Positions 49,254-58,137 of a stretch of DNA of 64,000 nt are shown one piece after another; positions within the stretch are counted from its first letter, which is position 1; each line of letters starts with the position of its first letter. Location of the stretch: the NCBI RefSeq assembly GCF_900142655.1, contig NZ_FRBQ01000003.1:530114-594113 (forward strand), given 5' to 3'. The position numbers and the translations under genes are program-made. The stretch comes from Phytopseudomonas punonensis. Lineage in GTDB: Bacteria > Pseudomonadota > Gammaproteobacteria > Pseudomonadales > Pseudomonadaceae. The notes below the pieces were generated by a model. It made no database searches and was not told where the DNA came from. It worked only from the letters and a program-made list of their open reading frames with translations.

Positions 49254-50711
49254 TCAGACTAATGGCCACAGGATGAGGGTCATCACGAAGCCCAGGGTGC
49301 CCAGGATGGTCACCAGTACGGTCCAGGTGCGCAGGCCGTCGGCCACGTTCAGGCCGGCCAGCTTGGTGAACATCCAGTAGCCGGCGTCGTTGATGTGCGA
49401 CATCGCCAGGCCACCACCGCCCATGGCCAGGCACAGCAGCGCGAGATGGTTGGCCGACAGGTCGAGGGTGGCGATCAGCGGGCTGAGGATACCGGCGGTG
49501 GTCACCAGGGCCACGGTGGTCGAACCCTGCACCGCACGCAGCAGCATGGTCAGGATGAAGCCCAGGGCCAGCACTGGCAGACCGGTGTGGCGCAGCGCCT
49601 CGGAGACCACCGCACCAATGCCGGTGTCGACCAGCACTTTGCCGAACACGCCGCCAGCACCGGCAATGAGGATCACCATCGCCACGCCCGGCAGCGCCGA
49701 GCCGAGCACGTCGGAGACCTGCGAACGGCTCCAGCCACGGCGTGAACCGAGAAGCCAGGCGCACAGCAGCGTATCGATCAACAGCGCTACCAGCGGCGCA
49801 CCCAGTACGGTCAGCACGTCACGCAGCATGGAACCGGCCGGCAGCAAGGTAGTGGCCAGGGTGCCGAGCAGGATCAGCACGATCGGCAGCAGGATCAACG
49901 TGATGATCAGGCCGAAACCCGGGGCAGGGGCGGGTGGCAGGCTTTTGGCCAGGCTGCCGGCATTGGCCTCGGCGCCGAATTCCTTGCTCTCAGCCACTTC
50001 ACGCACGGTGGAGTAGTCGTTGCGCGCCCAGGCTTCCAGGTCGGCATTGGTTACGTGGGGGCCATAGACCTCGGCGCGAATGTCGTCGGTCATCGGGTAG
50101 GTTTTGCGGGTCATGCGCCCGGCGATGAAGTAGCCGACCATGCACACCACCGCGACCAGCGGAATGCCCAGCAGCAATACGCGACCCAGGTCAGCGCCCA
50201 GCTGGCTGGCAGCCGCCACGGCACCCGGGTGCGGCGGCAGGAAGGCATGCACCGCCAGCAGGGCGGCGCACATCGGCAGGGCGAAGATCAGCAGTGGCTT
50301 GCGCGCAGCACGTGCCACACCGTAAGCCAGCGGCATGAGGATGATCACGCCGACCTCGAAGAACACCGGGATACCGACCATGAAGCCGGCCACGGTCAGC
50401 GCCAGTGGCGTGCGCCGGTTGCCGAAGCGCTCGATGAGCGTCTTGGCGAGCGCCTCGGCGCCGCCGGACAACTCGATGATGCGCCCGATCATCGCGCCCA
50501 GGGCGATGATGATCGCGATATGGCCGAGGGTTTTGCCCATGCCACCTTCGATGGTCGCCACCAGGTCGGCAGGTTTCACACCGGCTACCAGAGCGACGAT
50601 GATGCTCACCAGCATCAGCGCCACGAAGGGCTGGAATTTGTATTTGAGGACCAGAAACAGCAGCAGTGCGATACCGGCACCGGCGATCAGCATCAACATG
50701 AGTGGTGTCAT
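49254..50711 (-). CDS. GntP family permease (acid sugar:H+ symporter)
   Basis: A 485-residue inner-membrane protein with about twelve to fourteen helices. GntP features are LMLVSIIVALVAGVKPADLVATIEGGMGKTLGHIAIIIALGAMIGRIIELSGGAEALAKTLIERFG, GIPVFFEVGVIILMPLAYGVAR and ALLAVHAFLPPHPGAVAAASQLGADLGRVLLLG. A hydrophilic loop of about 50 residues near 210-260 is longer than in the E. coli gluconate permease. Its place between otnC and otnI implies uptake of threonate or erythronate. Confidence 0.9.
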   Translation of the reverse strand: MTPLMLMLIAGAGIALLLFLVLKYKFQPFVALMLVSIIVALVAGVKPADLVATIEGGMGKTLGHIAIIIALGAMIGRIIELSGGAEALAKTLIERFGNRRTPLALTVAGFMVGIPVFFEVGVIILMPLAYGVARAARKPLLIFALPMCAALLAVHAFLPPHPGAVAAASQLGADLGRVLLLGIPLVAVVCMVGYFIAGRMTRKTYPMTDDIRAEVYGPHVTNADLEAWARNDYSTVREVAESKEFGAEANAGSLAKSLPPAPAPGFGLIITLILLPIVLILLGTLATTLLPAGSMLRDVLTVLGAPLVALLIDTLLCAWLLGSRRGWSRSQVSDVLGSALPGVAMVILIAGAGGVFGKVLVDTGIGAVVSEALRHTGLPVLALGFILTMLLRAVQGSTTVALVTTAGILSPLIATLDLSANHLALLCLAMGGGGLAMSHINDAGYWMFTKLAGLNVADGLRTWTVLVTILGTLGFVMTLILWPLV

Positions 50712-50795
50712 TTCAATTCTCGTTTTTTATTGTTGTCCGGCAGTGCCGGGGCTGACCGGGCGCCGCAGAGCGGAACCCGGACATTGGTGAAGGCG

Positions 50796-51434
50796 TTACC
50801 AGTTCGCGCCGAAAACCTGGTTAAGTTCTTCCAGCGCCTGTTCCGACAGAGGAGCGGGCTTGGGCTCGCTCATCAGCCAAAGTCGGGCGGTTTCCTCGAG
50901 TTCTTCGAGGGCGTAGCAGGCCTTGGCGACCGAGCTTTCCCAGATCACCGGGCCCAGGCGTTCGAGCATTACGCCGCGCACACTGTTGGCTAGCTGCGCC
51001 ACGCGCTCGGCCACCACGGGCGAGCCTGGGCGCTGGTAGCCGATCAGCGGGATGTGGCCGACCTTCATGACCTGGTACGGGGTCAGCGGCGGCAGGATGT
51101 CGTCTTCGCGCCATACACCGGCCAGGGTCAGCGCCACCAGGTGGGTGGAGTGGGTGTGCACCACGCCACCGACTCCTGGGTTGCGGTCATACACCTGGCG
51201 GTGCAGGGCCAGGGTCTTGGACGGCTTGTTACCCGACACCCATTCGCCGGCCAGGTTGACCTTGGCGATGTCGTCCGGGTGCATACGGCCCAGGCAGGCG
51301 TCTGTTGGCGTGATCAGCCAGCCGTCGTCAAGGCGTGCACTGATGTTGCCGGCGCTGCCTACGGTGTAGCCGCGGCCATACAGCAGCCGACCGACATCGC
51401 AGATTTCCTCGCGCAGGGCTTTTTCATTGCTCAT
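50796..51434 (-). CDS. otnC: 3-oxo-tetronate 4-phosphate decarboxylase OtnC (class II aldolase family)
   Basis: A 212-residue zinc enzyme that decarboxylates 3-oxo-tetronate 4-phosphate to dihydroxyacetone phosphate. The class II aldolase fold is clear: YTVGSAGNISARLDDGWLITPTDACLGRMHPDDIAKVNLAGEWVSG, with the zinc ligands in GGVVHTHSTHLVALTLAG. It starts within the stop codon of otnK (TGATG). The pathway role follows from the operon. Confidence 0.9.
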   Translation of the reverse strand: MSNEKALREEICDVGRLLYGRGYTVGSAGNISARLDDGWLITPTDACLGRMHPDDIAKVNLAGEWVSGNKPSKTLALHRQVYDRNPGVGGVVHTHSTHLVALTLAGVWREDDILPPLTPYQVMKVGHIPLIGYQRPGSPVVAERVAQLANSVRGVMLERLGPVIWESSVAKACYALEELEETARLWLMSEPKPAPLSEQALEELNQVFGANW

Positions 51435-52720
51435 CAGGCTTCTCCCGCCAGCTGTTTGAGGGCCTTTGTGAAGAAATCACGAGCGCCGAAGTTGCCGGAC
51501 TTCAGCGCCAGCGCGAGCGGTTGCTCGCCGTCGCTGACCGTAGCCGGGACACCGGGGTCGATCTGCGCGCCGATCTTCAGCAGCTGCACGCCCAGGGCCT
51601 GGACCACGGCACCGGAGGTTTCCCCTCCGGCTACTACGAAGCGGCGTACGCCTGCAGCCAGCAGGCCCTTGGCGATCTGCCCCAGTGCGTCTTCGACCAT
51701 CGCCCCGGCACGCTCGGCGCCGAGCTTCTGTTGCACGGCCTTGACCTCATCGGGGGAGCTGGTGGCGTAGATCAGTACGGTCTGGCCGGCGTCGCGGGCG
51801 AAGGCGATGGCCTGCTCGACCACCGGCTGGCCGGCAGCGAGGGCCAGCGGGTCGATGCGCAGCGCCGGGCGACCGGCTTCCAGCCAGGCAATCACCTGGC
51901 CGTTGGTGGCGACCGAAGCACTGCCGGCCAGCACCACGTCACCACCAGGGATGTCGATGCGTTGTTCAGCGTCGATGTCACGCAGCTTGCCCGCCTTGCG
52001 GAAGTTGCTCGGCAAGCCCAGCGCCAGGCCCGAGCCACCGGTAAGCAGCGGCAGGTCGGCGCAGGCTTCGCCCAAGGTGTAGAGATCGGCGTCCGACACG
52101 GCATCGGCAATCGCCATGGTCACGCCTTCGGCACGCAGTTCGGTGATGCGCGCACGCACGGCATCGCTGCCCTTGGCCACGGTGTCATAGCGCAGCAGGC
52201 CGACCTTGCCTTGGGTCTGGGCATCGAGCACGCGCAACAGGTTGGCGTCGCCCATCGGCGTCAGCGGGTGACTCTGCATGCCCGATTCGTTGAGCAGTTG
52301 GTCCTGCACGAACAGGTGGCCGCGGAAAATCGTCCGGCCGTTCTCCGGGAAGGCCGGGCAGGCGATGCTGAAATCGCCGCCCAGTTTGGTCAGCAGCGCC
52401 TCGCTGACCTGGCCGATATTACCGGCCGGGGTGGAGTCGAAGGTCGAGCAGTACTTGAAGAAGATCTGCTCGCAGCCACGTTCACGTAGCCACTGCATGG
52501 CGGCCAGGGATTCGGCGACGGCTTCGGCGGCCGGCGTGGTGCGCGACTTCAGGGCGATGACGATGGCGTCGGCATCCAGGCCGGCAGCTACTTCGGCGCT
52601 GGGAATGCCGATGCTCTGCACGGTGCGCATGCCGCCGCGCACCAGCATGTTGGCGAGGTCGGTAGCACCAGTGAAATCATCGGCGATGCAGCCCAGCAGC
52701 GGGCGGGAGGTCTCGCTCAT
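51434..52720 (-). CDS. otnK: 3-oxo-tetronate kinase OtnK (DUF1537 family)
   Basis: A 428-residue four-carbon acid sugar kinase. The N-terminal substrate domain has LGCIADDFTGATDLANMLVRGGMRTVQ and FFKYCSTFDSTPAGNIGQVSEALL. The C-terminal nucleotide-binding domain has GVRRFVVAGGETSGAVVQALGVQLLKIGAQIDPGVP. These are the hallmarks of the DUF1537 kinases that phosphorylate 3-oxo-tetronate or related acids. It lies between ltnD (3 bases) and otnC (1-base overlap). Confidence 0.93.
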   Translation of the reverse strand: MSETSRPLLGCIADDFTGATDLANMLVRGGMRTVQSIGIPSAEVAAGLDADAIVIALKSRTTPAAEAVAESLAAMQWLRERGCEQIFFKYCSTFDSTPAGNIGQVSEALLTKLGGDFSIACPAFPENGRTIFRGHLFVQDQLLNESGMQSHPLTPMGDANLLRVLDAQTQGKVGLLRYDTVAKGSDAVRARITELRAEGVTMAIADAVSDADLYTLGEACADLPLLTGGSGLALGLPSNFRKAGKLRDIDAEQRIDIPGGDVVLAGSASVATNGQVIAWLEAGRPALRIDPLALAAGQPVVEQAIAFARDAGQTVLIYATSSPDEVKAVQQKLGAERAGAMVEDALGQIAKGLLAAGVRRFVVAGGETSGAVVQALGVQLLKIGAQIDPGVPATVSDGEQPLALALKSGNFGARDFFTKALKQLAGEA

Positions 52721-52723
52721 GGG

Positions 52724-53620
52724 TTACTCCTTGGCCTTGGGCAGCTCGATGCCCGGGAAAATCTTGATCACGGCGGAGTCGTCCTCGCGGCCGAAACCGG
52801 CGCTGGAGGCCTGCATGAACATCTGGTGTGCAGTGGCCGACAGCGGCAGCGGGAATTTGCTGGTGCGTGCGGTATCGAGTACCAGGCCCAGGTCCTTGAC
52901 GAAGATGTCCACGGCCGACAGCGGCGTGTAGTCGGCGTTGAGGATGTGCGGCACGCGGTTCTCGAACATCCAAGAGTTGCCAGCGCTGTTGGTGATCACT
53001 TCGTACAGGGCATCGGCATCCACGCCTTCGCGCAGGCCCAGAGCCATGGCTTCGGCGCTGGCGGCAATGTGCACACCGGCCAACAGCTGGTTGATGATCT
53101 TGACCTTGGAGCCCAGGCCATGGACGTCGCCGAGGCGGTACACCTTGCCCGCCATGCCGGCCAGCACGGCTTCGGCCTTGGCATAAGCGTCGGCGGGGCC
53201 GGAAGTCATCATGGTCATCTGGCCGGCAGCGGCCTTGGCGGCACCACCGGAAATCGGTGCGTCGAGGTAGGCGAGGCCCTTGTCGGCCAGGCGCTGGCCC
53301 AGCTCAACGGCGAAGGTTGGCGCGACAGTGGCGCAACCTATCACCAGGCTGCCGGGGCGCAGGGCGGTAACGGCGCCCTTGTCACCGAACAGCACGGTCT
53401 CGGTCTGCTCGGCATTGACTACCACGGTAATGACGATGTCGCAGACTGCGGCCATCTCGGCAGGCGAGGCGCAGGCCACACCGCCCTCGGCGGCGAATGC
53501 CTGAACCACCTCGTTGCGTACATCACAGGCATGCACCTTGAACCCGCTGCGCAGCAGGGAGCGGGCAATACCCAGGCCCATGGCGCCCAGGCCGATTACA
53601 CCGACATTGGATTGAGTCAT
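52724..53620 (-). CDS. ltnD: L-threonate dehydrogenase LtnD (3-hydroxyisobutyrate dehydrogenase family)
   Basis: A 298-residue NAD-dependent dehydrogenase. The Rossmann motif is VGVIGLGAMGLGIARSLLRSG, followed by LAYLDAPISGGAAKAAAGQMTMMTSG (substrate site) and VKIINQLLAGVHIAASAEAMALG with the catalytic Lys. It oxidises L-threonate to 2-oxo-tetronate, the first step of the pathway encoded downstream. It is the first gene of the operon; the 299 bp before it hold repeated TGTGAA half-sites that may bind the DeoR-type regulator at 53920-54738. Confidence 0.9.
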   Translation of the reverse strand: MTQSNVGVIGLGAMGLGIARSLLRSGFKVHACDVRNEVVQAFAAEGGVACASPAEMAAVCDIVITVVVNAEQTETVLFGDKGAVTALRPGSLVIGCATVAPTFAVELGQRLADKGLAYLDAPISGGAAKAAAGQMTMMTSGPADAYAKAEAVLAGMAGKVYRLGDVHGLGSKVKIINQLLAGVHIAASAEAMALGLREGVDADALYEVITNSAGNSWMFENRVPHILNADYTPLSAVDIFVKDLGLVLDTARTSKFPLPLSATAHQMFMQASSAGFGREDDSAVIKIFPGIELPKAKE

Positions 53621-53683
53621 TGCAGTCTTCCTCGGTCTTTGCCGTCGCGCGTCGTGCTGATTGACGGCTTAATTGTTCTGAAA

Positions 53684-53752
53684 TGTGAATCGGATAGTGA
53701 ATTAATGATCGGATGATGTGAAGTGTTTTTTCAAATTAACAAAAATTCACAC
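53684..53752. promoter_or_regulatory. cluster of TGTGAA-type half-sites upstream of ltnD
   Basis: TGTGAAT at 53684-53690, GTGAATT at 53697-53703, TGTGAAG at 53717-53723 and, inverted, TTCACAC at 53746-53752 form a repeated array in an AT-rich stretch 64-132 bp ahead of ltnD. The array is a candidate operator for the DeoR-type regulator. The rest of 53621-53919 holds no gene. Confidence 0.5.
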
Positions 53753-53919
53753 GAGCGGGCGCGCGCAATGATCACGTCCGAGTGGCTGGCAAGGGCGGGC
53801 TTCAGCCGGGAACAGGCTTGTATCGATCTTGAGTCAGGCGCGTATTCGTGACCGAAGCCGAGCCAGCACAGGGTGTGCTGGCTGGATTGGCTTGAGGCGC
53901 GATACCTGGAGGTGGTGGG

Positions 53920-54738
53920 TCAGGAGGCCGGGGTGCCGGCGAGCAAGAGCTCGATACGCTGGTGGCGGATGCTCTCGGCGGCGGCGGGGGTGAGGGCGCT
54001 ATCGGTGATCAGGGTGTCGAATTGTTCAAGGGCGGCGACCTTATACATGCCGAAGGTGCCGTACTTGGAACTGGTGGCGATCAGCACGTTACGCGAGGCC
54101 GATTGCATGGCCGCCTGCTTGACCTCGACTTTCAGCGCCGACGGCGTGGTGGTGCCACGTTGCAGGTCCCAGGAACTGGTGGAAATGAACGCGATGTCGG
54201 TGGCCAGCTGGCGCAGGGTCGCCGCTGCCAGGCCACCGACGCTGGAAATGTTGGGGTGGTCGAGCAACCCACCGGTGTGGATCACGTTCACATGGTCGGC
54301 TGCGGCCAGGGCATGCACGATCCCGAAGTCGTTGGTCACCACGGTCATGCCTGACAGCGCGATGATATGCGGCACTATCTCCAGGGTGGTGGTGCCAGCG
54401 TCCAGGTAGATCGTCATGTCCGGGTGCAGCAGGCCGGCAGCCAGGCGGGCCATGGCCTGCTTGTGCGGCAGCTCCACCACGGCCTTGGAGTCATGGCTGG
54501 GCTCGCTGTGCAACTGGCTGGCTATCCGTACACCGCCAGTGACCGAATAGGCACGGCCCTGTTGCTCCAGCTGGGCAATGTCGCGGCGCACGGTCATGTG
54601 CGAGCACTCGAACATCTCCATCAGCTGATGAACGCTCAGCACCTGATGCTTGCGCAGCTGGCGCAGCATCTGCTCACGGCGCTGCTCGGGAATCATCGGG
54701 GCAACGCTGGGCGTGGCGTGCTTATCGGAAGGTGGCAT
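53920..54738 (-). CDS. DeoR/GlpR family transcriptional regulator
   Basis: A 272-residue repressor-type protein. The N-terminal helix-turn-helix is RREQMLRQLRKHQVLSVHQLMEMFECSHMTVRRDIAQLEQQGRAYSVTGGVRI (about residues 19-71). The DeoRC sugar-phosphate-binding domain has YLDAGTTTLEIVPHI, VVTNDFGIVHAL and a VLIATSSKYG segment. The start has CAGGAG upstream. It is the first gene before ltnD in the same direction and most likely responds to a four-carbon acid sugar or its phosphate. Confidence 0.9.
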   Translation of the reverse strand: MPPSDKHATPSVAPMIPEQRREQMLRQLRKHQVLSVHQLMEMFECSHMTVRRDIAQLEQQGRAYSVTGGVRIASQLHSEPSHDSKAVVELPHKQAMARLAAGLLHPDMTIYLDAGTTTLEIVPHIIALSGMTVVTNDFGIVHALAAADHVNVIHTGGLLDHPNISSVGGLAAATLRQLATDIAFISTSSWDLQRGTTTPSALKVEVKQAAMQSASRNVLIATSSKYGTFGMYKVAALEQFDTLITDSALTPAAAESIRHQRIELLLAGTPAS

Positions 54739-54932
54739 ACGCGCTCCTGCGTAAAGGCACCGTGGTGCAGGTGCGAGGTAATCAGTGGCAGGTTTTTAAC
54801 ACAATCCGCTCATTCAAACCATTTGGCCCTCGGCGCAGCGATAGCGGTGCCCAAGGTCGCCGACTGCCGTGATGTATTGCCTGCCAGCCCGGAACTTGTA
54901 ATTTTGCAATTCACTCCAATATCTCGATTCAA

Positions 54933-55069
54933 GGCGCCTCTAAAAACGTAGCCGAGGCAGTCAGCGCAAGGCGAAAGCAGGCGAAAAAGCGGAGTTTACG
55001 AGCTGTAAATGAGCTTTTTCGCCTGCTTTCAACGCGGCGATGGCAACGCAGGCAGTTTTTAGAGATGCC
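54933..55069. repeat. 137-bp near-palindromic intergenic element
   Basis: The ends GGCGCCTCTAAAAAC (54933-54947) and GTTTTTAGAGATGCC (55055-55069) are inverted copies with two mismatches. The centre has a perfect 18-bp stem, GAAAGCAGGCGAAAAAGC at 54973-54990 against 55013-55030, around a 22-base loop that itself holds GTTTAC/GTAAAT. The element has no coding frame of note. It looks like a miniature mobile element or a strong structured RNA. The rest of 54739-55143 has no gene. Confidence 0.75.
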
Positions 55070-55143
55070 TTTCAGCGGCGCCGGGCGCCGCGCGGCACCG
55101 TCAACAGGGATGTGCATTTCTCTACTGCTCAAGCGAGGCACCC

Positions 55144-55845
55144 ATGAATTCCGAAGAGCAAACCCTGATCGATGGCCTGTTCACCCGCCTGCAAGAGGCC
55201 GAGCACGAGGGCGGGCTGCGCGACACCGATGCCGAGGCGCAGATCAAGAGCCATCTGGCCCGGCAGCCTGCCGCACCCTATTACATGGCCCAGGCCCTGT
55301 TGATTCAGGAGGCGGCCATCAAGCGCCTGGATCAGCGCGTGCGCGAACTTGAAGCCCAGGCCGCCGACGCGCAGCGCCAGCGCTCCGGCAGTGGTGGTTT
55401 TCTTTCCGGGCTGTTCGGCGGCGGCCAGCCAAATACCACGCCGCAGCCCGCCCAGCGCCCCGCTGGCTGGGGTGAAACGCGCTTTTCCCAGAACGCTGCG
55501 GCCGCTGCGGCGGTACCAGCAGCCATGCCTGGCGCAGCGCCGGCAGCCCAGGGCGGTGGTTTCATGCGCGGCGCCCTGCAGACTGCCGCCGGTGTGGCGG
55601 GCGGGGTGATGGTGGCGGATCTGCTCACCAACATGTTCCACCACAACCAGCCCCAGGAAATCGTCGAAGTCATCCGCGAAGACGCGCCCATGCAGGACAG
55701 TTTCGCAGGTGGCCTGGACGACACGCCCATGCGGGACAACTTCGCAGGCGGCCTCAATGACACGTCCTACGCCAATAGCAACGATATCGACACCGATGCC
55801 TTCGACAGCTCGGACTTCTTCGACGACGACAGCATGTTCAGCTGA
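55144..55845 (+). CDS. DUF2076 family protein
   Basis: A 233-residue protein. Residues 1-80 match the DUF2076 N-terminus (EEQTLIDGLFTRLQEAEHEGGLRDTDAEAQIKSHLARQPAAPYYMAQALLIQEAAIKRLDQRVRELEAQ). A Gly/Ala/Pro-rich linker with FLSGLFGGGQPNTTPQP follows, then GGGFMRGALQTAAGVAGGVMVADLLTNMF, a possible membrane-associated glycine-zipper helix, and an acidic tail with two repeats of 'D.FAGGL.DT'. The repeats are DDTPMRDNFAGGLNDT-like. The function is unknown; the family is annotated as periplasmic or ABC-substrate-linked without strong proof. Confidence 0.85.
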   Translation: MNSEEQTLIDGLFTRLQEAEHEGGLRDTDAEAQIKSHLARQPAAPYYMAQALLIQEAAIKRLDQRVRELEAQAADAQRQRSGSGGFLSGLFGGGQPNTTPQPAQRPAGWGETRFSQNAAAAAAVPAAMPGAAPAAQGGGFMRGALQTAAGVAGGVMVADLLTNMFHHNQPQEIVEVIREDAPMQDSFAGGLDDTPMRDNFAGGLNDTSYANSNDIDTDAFDSSDFFDDDSMFS

Positions 55846-55872
55846 TAGGGCAGGGGTAGTGGGTAAAGAGTG

Positions 55873-57045
55873 CTAACCCGTCAACGGCTCGGCGTTGCTG
55901 GTGCGATCCACCAGGCGGATACTGTCGCGCCCGCCGCGTTTGGACTCATAAAGCGCCACGTCGCCTTGCTCGATCAACGCTGCCAGGCTGGCGGGCGGTT
56001 GGTCGAACAGGCTGGCGCCGACGCTCAGGGTGACCGCCTCGGGCGTGGCGAAGGTCTGCGCCGCAGCGCTTTGAAACTGCTGGCGCAGCAGGTCGCCCAG
56101 GTTGGTGATGCGTTCCGGGGAGGCGTCTCTGAGTAGAATCACGAACTCGTCGCCGCCCAATCGCGCGGCCAGTGAGCCTTCGGGCAAAGCCTGGCGAATC
56201 ATTTCGCCAAGGGCAACCAGCAGCTTGTCGCCGGCGGCATGACCGTGCAGGTCGTTGACCTGCTTGAAGTTGTCGATATCGATCAGCAGCAGCGCACCGG
56301 GATGCTTCGGCGAAACGCCGTCGAGTAGCTTGGGCGCCCGTGCTTCCAGGGCGCGGCGGTTGTACATGGCAGTCAGTGGGTCACGCGCGGCCAGGCGCTC
56401 GATGCGCTTCTCGCGGCGGTAGCGCACGGTGCCGGTCATCGACAGGGAAATAAGCATCAAGGCCATCACCCCCTCGACCAGCGAGATCTTGATGATCTGG
56501 CCCTGAAACGAGGCCAGGTCGATCAGCGTGCCGGGTACCAACACCGGAATGGTCTTGGCGATATAGAACAGCCCGTGACCCAGCAGCACGAAGCGCAGCT
56601 GCGCTGCCCCGGCGCCCAGCGACTTGCCGCGCGGGCGCAACAGGAAGCTCGCGCGGATGGTGATCAGCGCGATCAGCAGCGAGTTGACCAGCAGCATGAT
56701 CTTCGACCACTCCGGGCCGTTGGGCAGCAACAACATCGCAAACCAGATGGCCACCGCCAGCAACCAGGCACGCGATAGCCGGACTTCGGTAAAGCGCGCC
56801 ACGCCGGCGAAGAACAGCCAGTGCGAGGTTATCAGCAGACCATTGGCGAACCAGATACCCACCAGCAGCAGGCCGCTGCTGCGCAGCAGGGCGAGGATGC
56901 AGCCCACGCTGATCAGGGCAAAACCGGCACTCCAGAACAGCAGCGCGGGCTCGCGAACGGTTTGCCACTCGATGGCCAGATACAGCGACGCCGCCAACGC
57001 CAGGGCGATGGTGATCGTCAGCATGGTTAGGGGATCGAACGCCAT
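55873..57045 (-). CDS. diguanylate cyclase (membrane-bound GGDEF protein)
   Basis: A 390-residue protein. The N-terminal half has about seven hydrophobic helices (TMLTITIALALAASLYLAIEW onward). The GGDEF domain begins near residue 215: AARDPLTAMYNRRAL, LLIDIDNFKQVNDLHGHAAGDK and the active loop LGGDEFVILL (GGDEF). No EAL domain is present. It synthesises cyclic di-GMP at the membrane. It stands alone; the DUF2076 gene is convergent with it. Confidence 0.9.
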   Translation of the reverse strand: MAFDPLTMLTITIALALAASLYLAIEWQTVREPALLFWSAGFALISVGCILALLRSSGLLLVGIWFANGLLITSHWLFFAGVARFTEVRLSRAWLLAVAIWFAMLLLPNGPEWSKIMLLVNSLLIALITIRASFLLRPRGKSLGAGAAQLRFVLLGHGLFYIAKTIPVLVPGTLIDLASFQGQIIKISLVEGVMALMLISLSMTGTVRYRREKRIERLAARDPLTAMYNRRALEARAPKLLDGVSPKHPGALLLIDIDNFKQVNDLHGHAAGDKLLVALGEMIRQALPEGSLAARLGGDEFVILLRDASPERITNLGDLLRQQFQSAAAQTFATPEAVTLSVGASLFDQPPASLAALIEQGDVALYESKRGGRDSIRLVDRTSNAEPLTG

Positions 57046-57231
57046 GTTCTGCTGGGCCTGCGTAATAAGGGTTGGAAGCGATGTGCGCCGCGGGTTTTTC
57101 AGTGGCGGTGAACTGTATGGGTTTGAGCGTAGCCGGCATGCATGAAAAGGAGGTGGCTGGCCGCTTTTTCTCGCGCCGTGAATAATTCTCGACTCACCGG
57201 CCTGGCGCGCTTCGAAACGCGCTCCATGGCG

Positions 57232-57939
57232 TTAGCCGGCCCGTGGCCTGACGGTCAGGCTGATCATGCGCGTAAGCACCAGGCCGATGTACATCACCCC
57301 GGCGAACTGCTCAAGCATCACCAGGGCACGGGCGAAAGGTCGCAGCGGGGTGATGTCGCTCAGGCCAACTCCCGATAGAACGGTAAAACTCAGGTACAGC
57401 AGTTCCATCCAGGTGCGCTGCGCCTCGGGGTTTATCGCGGCCGTGAAACTGCCGGGGCTGAGCAATTGGCAAACGTGAAAAGCATGGGCGAAGGCCCAAG
57501 CCAGCAAGGTAAAGGTGGCACCTACGGCAAACAGTTCATCAGTGCTGGCGCGCTGATCTTCCATCATGTAGGCGATCAAACCGCCAGCGGCATAGAAGTA
57601 GAAACTCGACTCCAGCGCTGCCAGCAAGATCGACAACGCAGTATTGCTCTCGAACTCCACGGCAACCGTCAGTGCCAAGATGCATGCCGCTTGAGTGAAG
57701 GCGATCCACTGGATGTTCGGGCTGCTGCGCACCATGCGCAGCGACATCGCCAGCACCACAATGCCGAAGGCACCGACGATGGCCCGCCCCTCGGACAGCT
57801 GCTCCATGAACGGGTAGAGCACGATGCCCAGCAACTGCACGAACAGCAGGCTGGCGGATGGATAGCGGAGCAGGTAGGTGTAGGCCTTGGGCATCGAGTG
57901 GAACCGGGCGAGGGATACCCATAGTGGGCGGGTGGGCAT
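57232..57939 (-). CDS. ion channel-like membrane protein
   Basis: A 235-residue inner-membrane protein with about six hydrophobic segments. The C-terminal part MELLYLSFTVLSGVGLSDITPLRPFARALVMLEQFAGVMYIGLVLTRMISL has the shape of the Ion_trans_2 pore helix, filter and last helix, with SGVGLSD where potassium channels have TVGYGD. The filter departs from the consensus, so ion selectivity is uncertain. An in-frame ATG at 57894 is an alternative start. Confidence 0.72.
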   Translation of the reverse strand: MPTRPLWVSLARFHSMPKAYTYLLRYPSASLLFVQLLGIVLYPFMEQLSEGRAIVGAFGIVVLAMSLRMVRSSPNIQWIAFTQAACILALTVAVEFESNTALSILLAALESSFYFYAAGGLIAYMMEDQRASTDELFAVGATFTLLAWAFAHAFHVCQLLSPGSFTAAINPEAQRTWMELLYLSFTVLSGVGLSDITPLRPFARALVMLEQFAGVMYIGLVLTRMISLTVRPRAG

Positions 57940-58137
57940 TTTGCCGGGCAGTCTAATGGATCATCAGCGCCGCGTATGCTGCCATTCGCCACTTGTTTTC
58001 CGGCATGTCATTTCCCGCTGAAGCGATATCCATTTCGTTTATTCGTATCATCGGGCTTGCAGTGAATATCCGCAGGGCCGCGCAAGATTCGGCTATGATC
58101 CGCGCCCCAAAATACCCCTCGCCATGGTCAGGTCCCG

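Noticed and set aside
54929..55141. 70-codon frame on the - strand
   Set aside because: It lies across the 137-bp palindromic element and shows no protein-like pattern.
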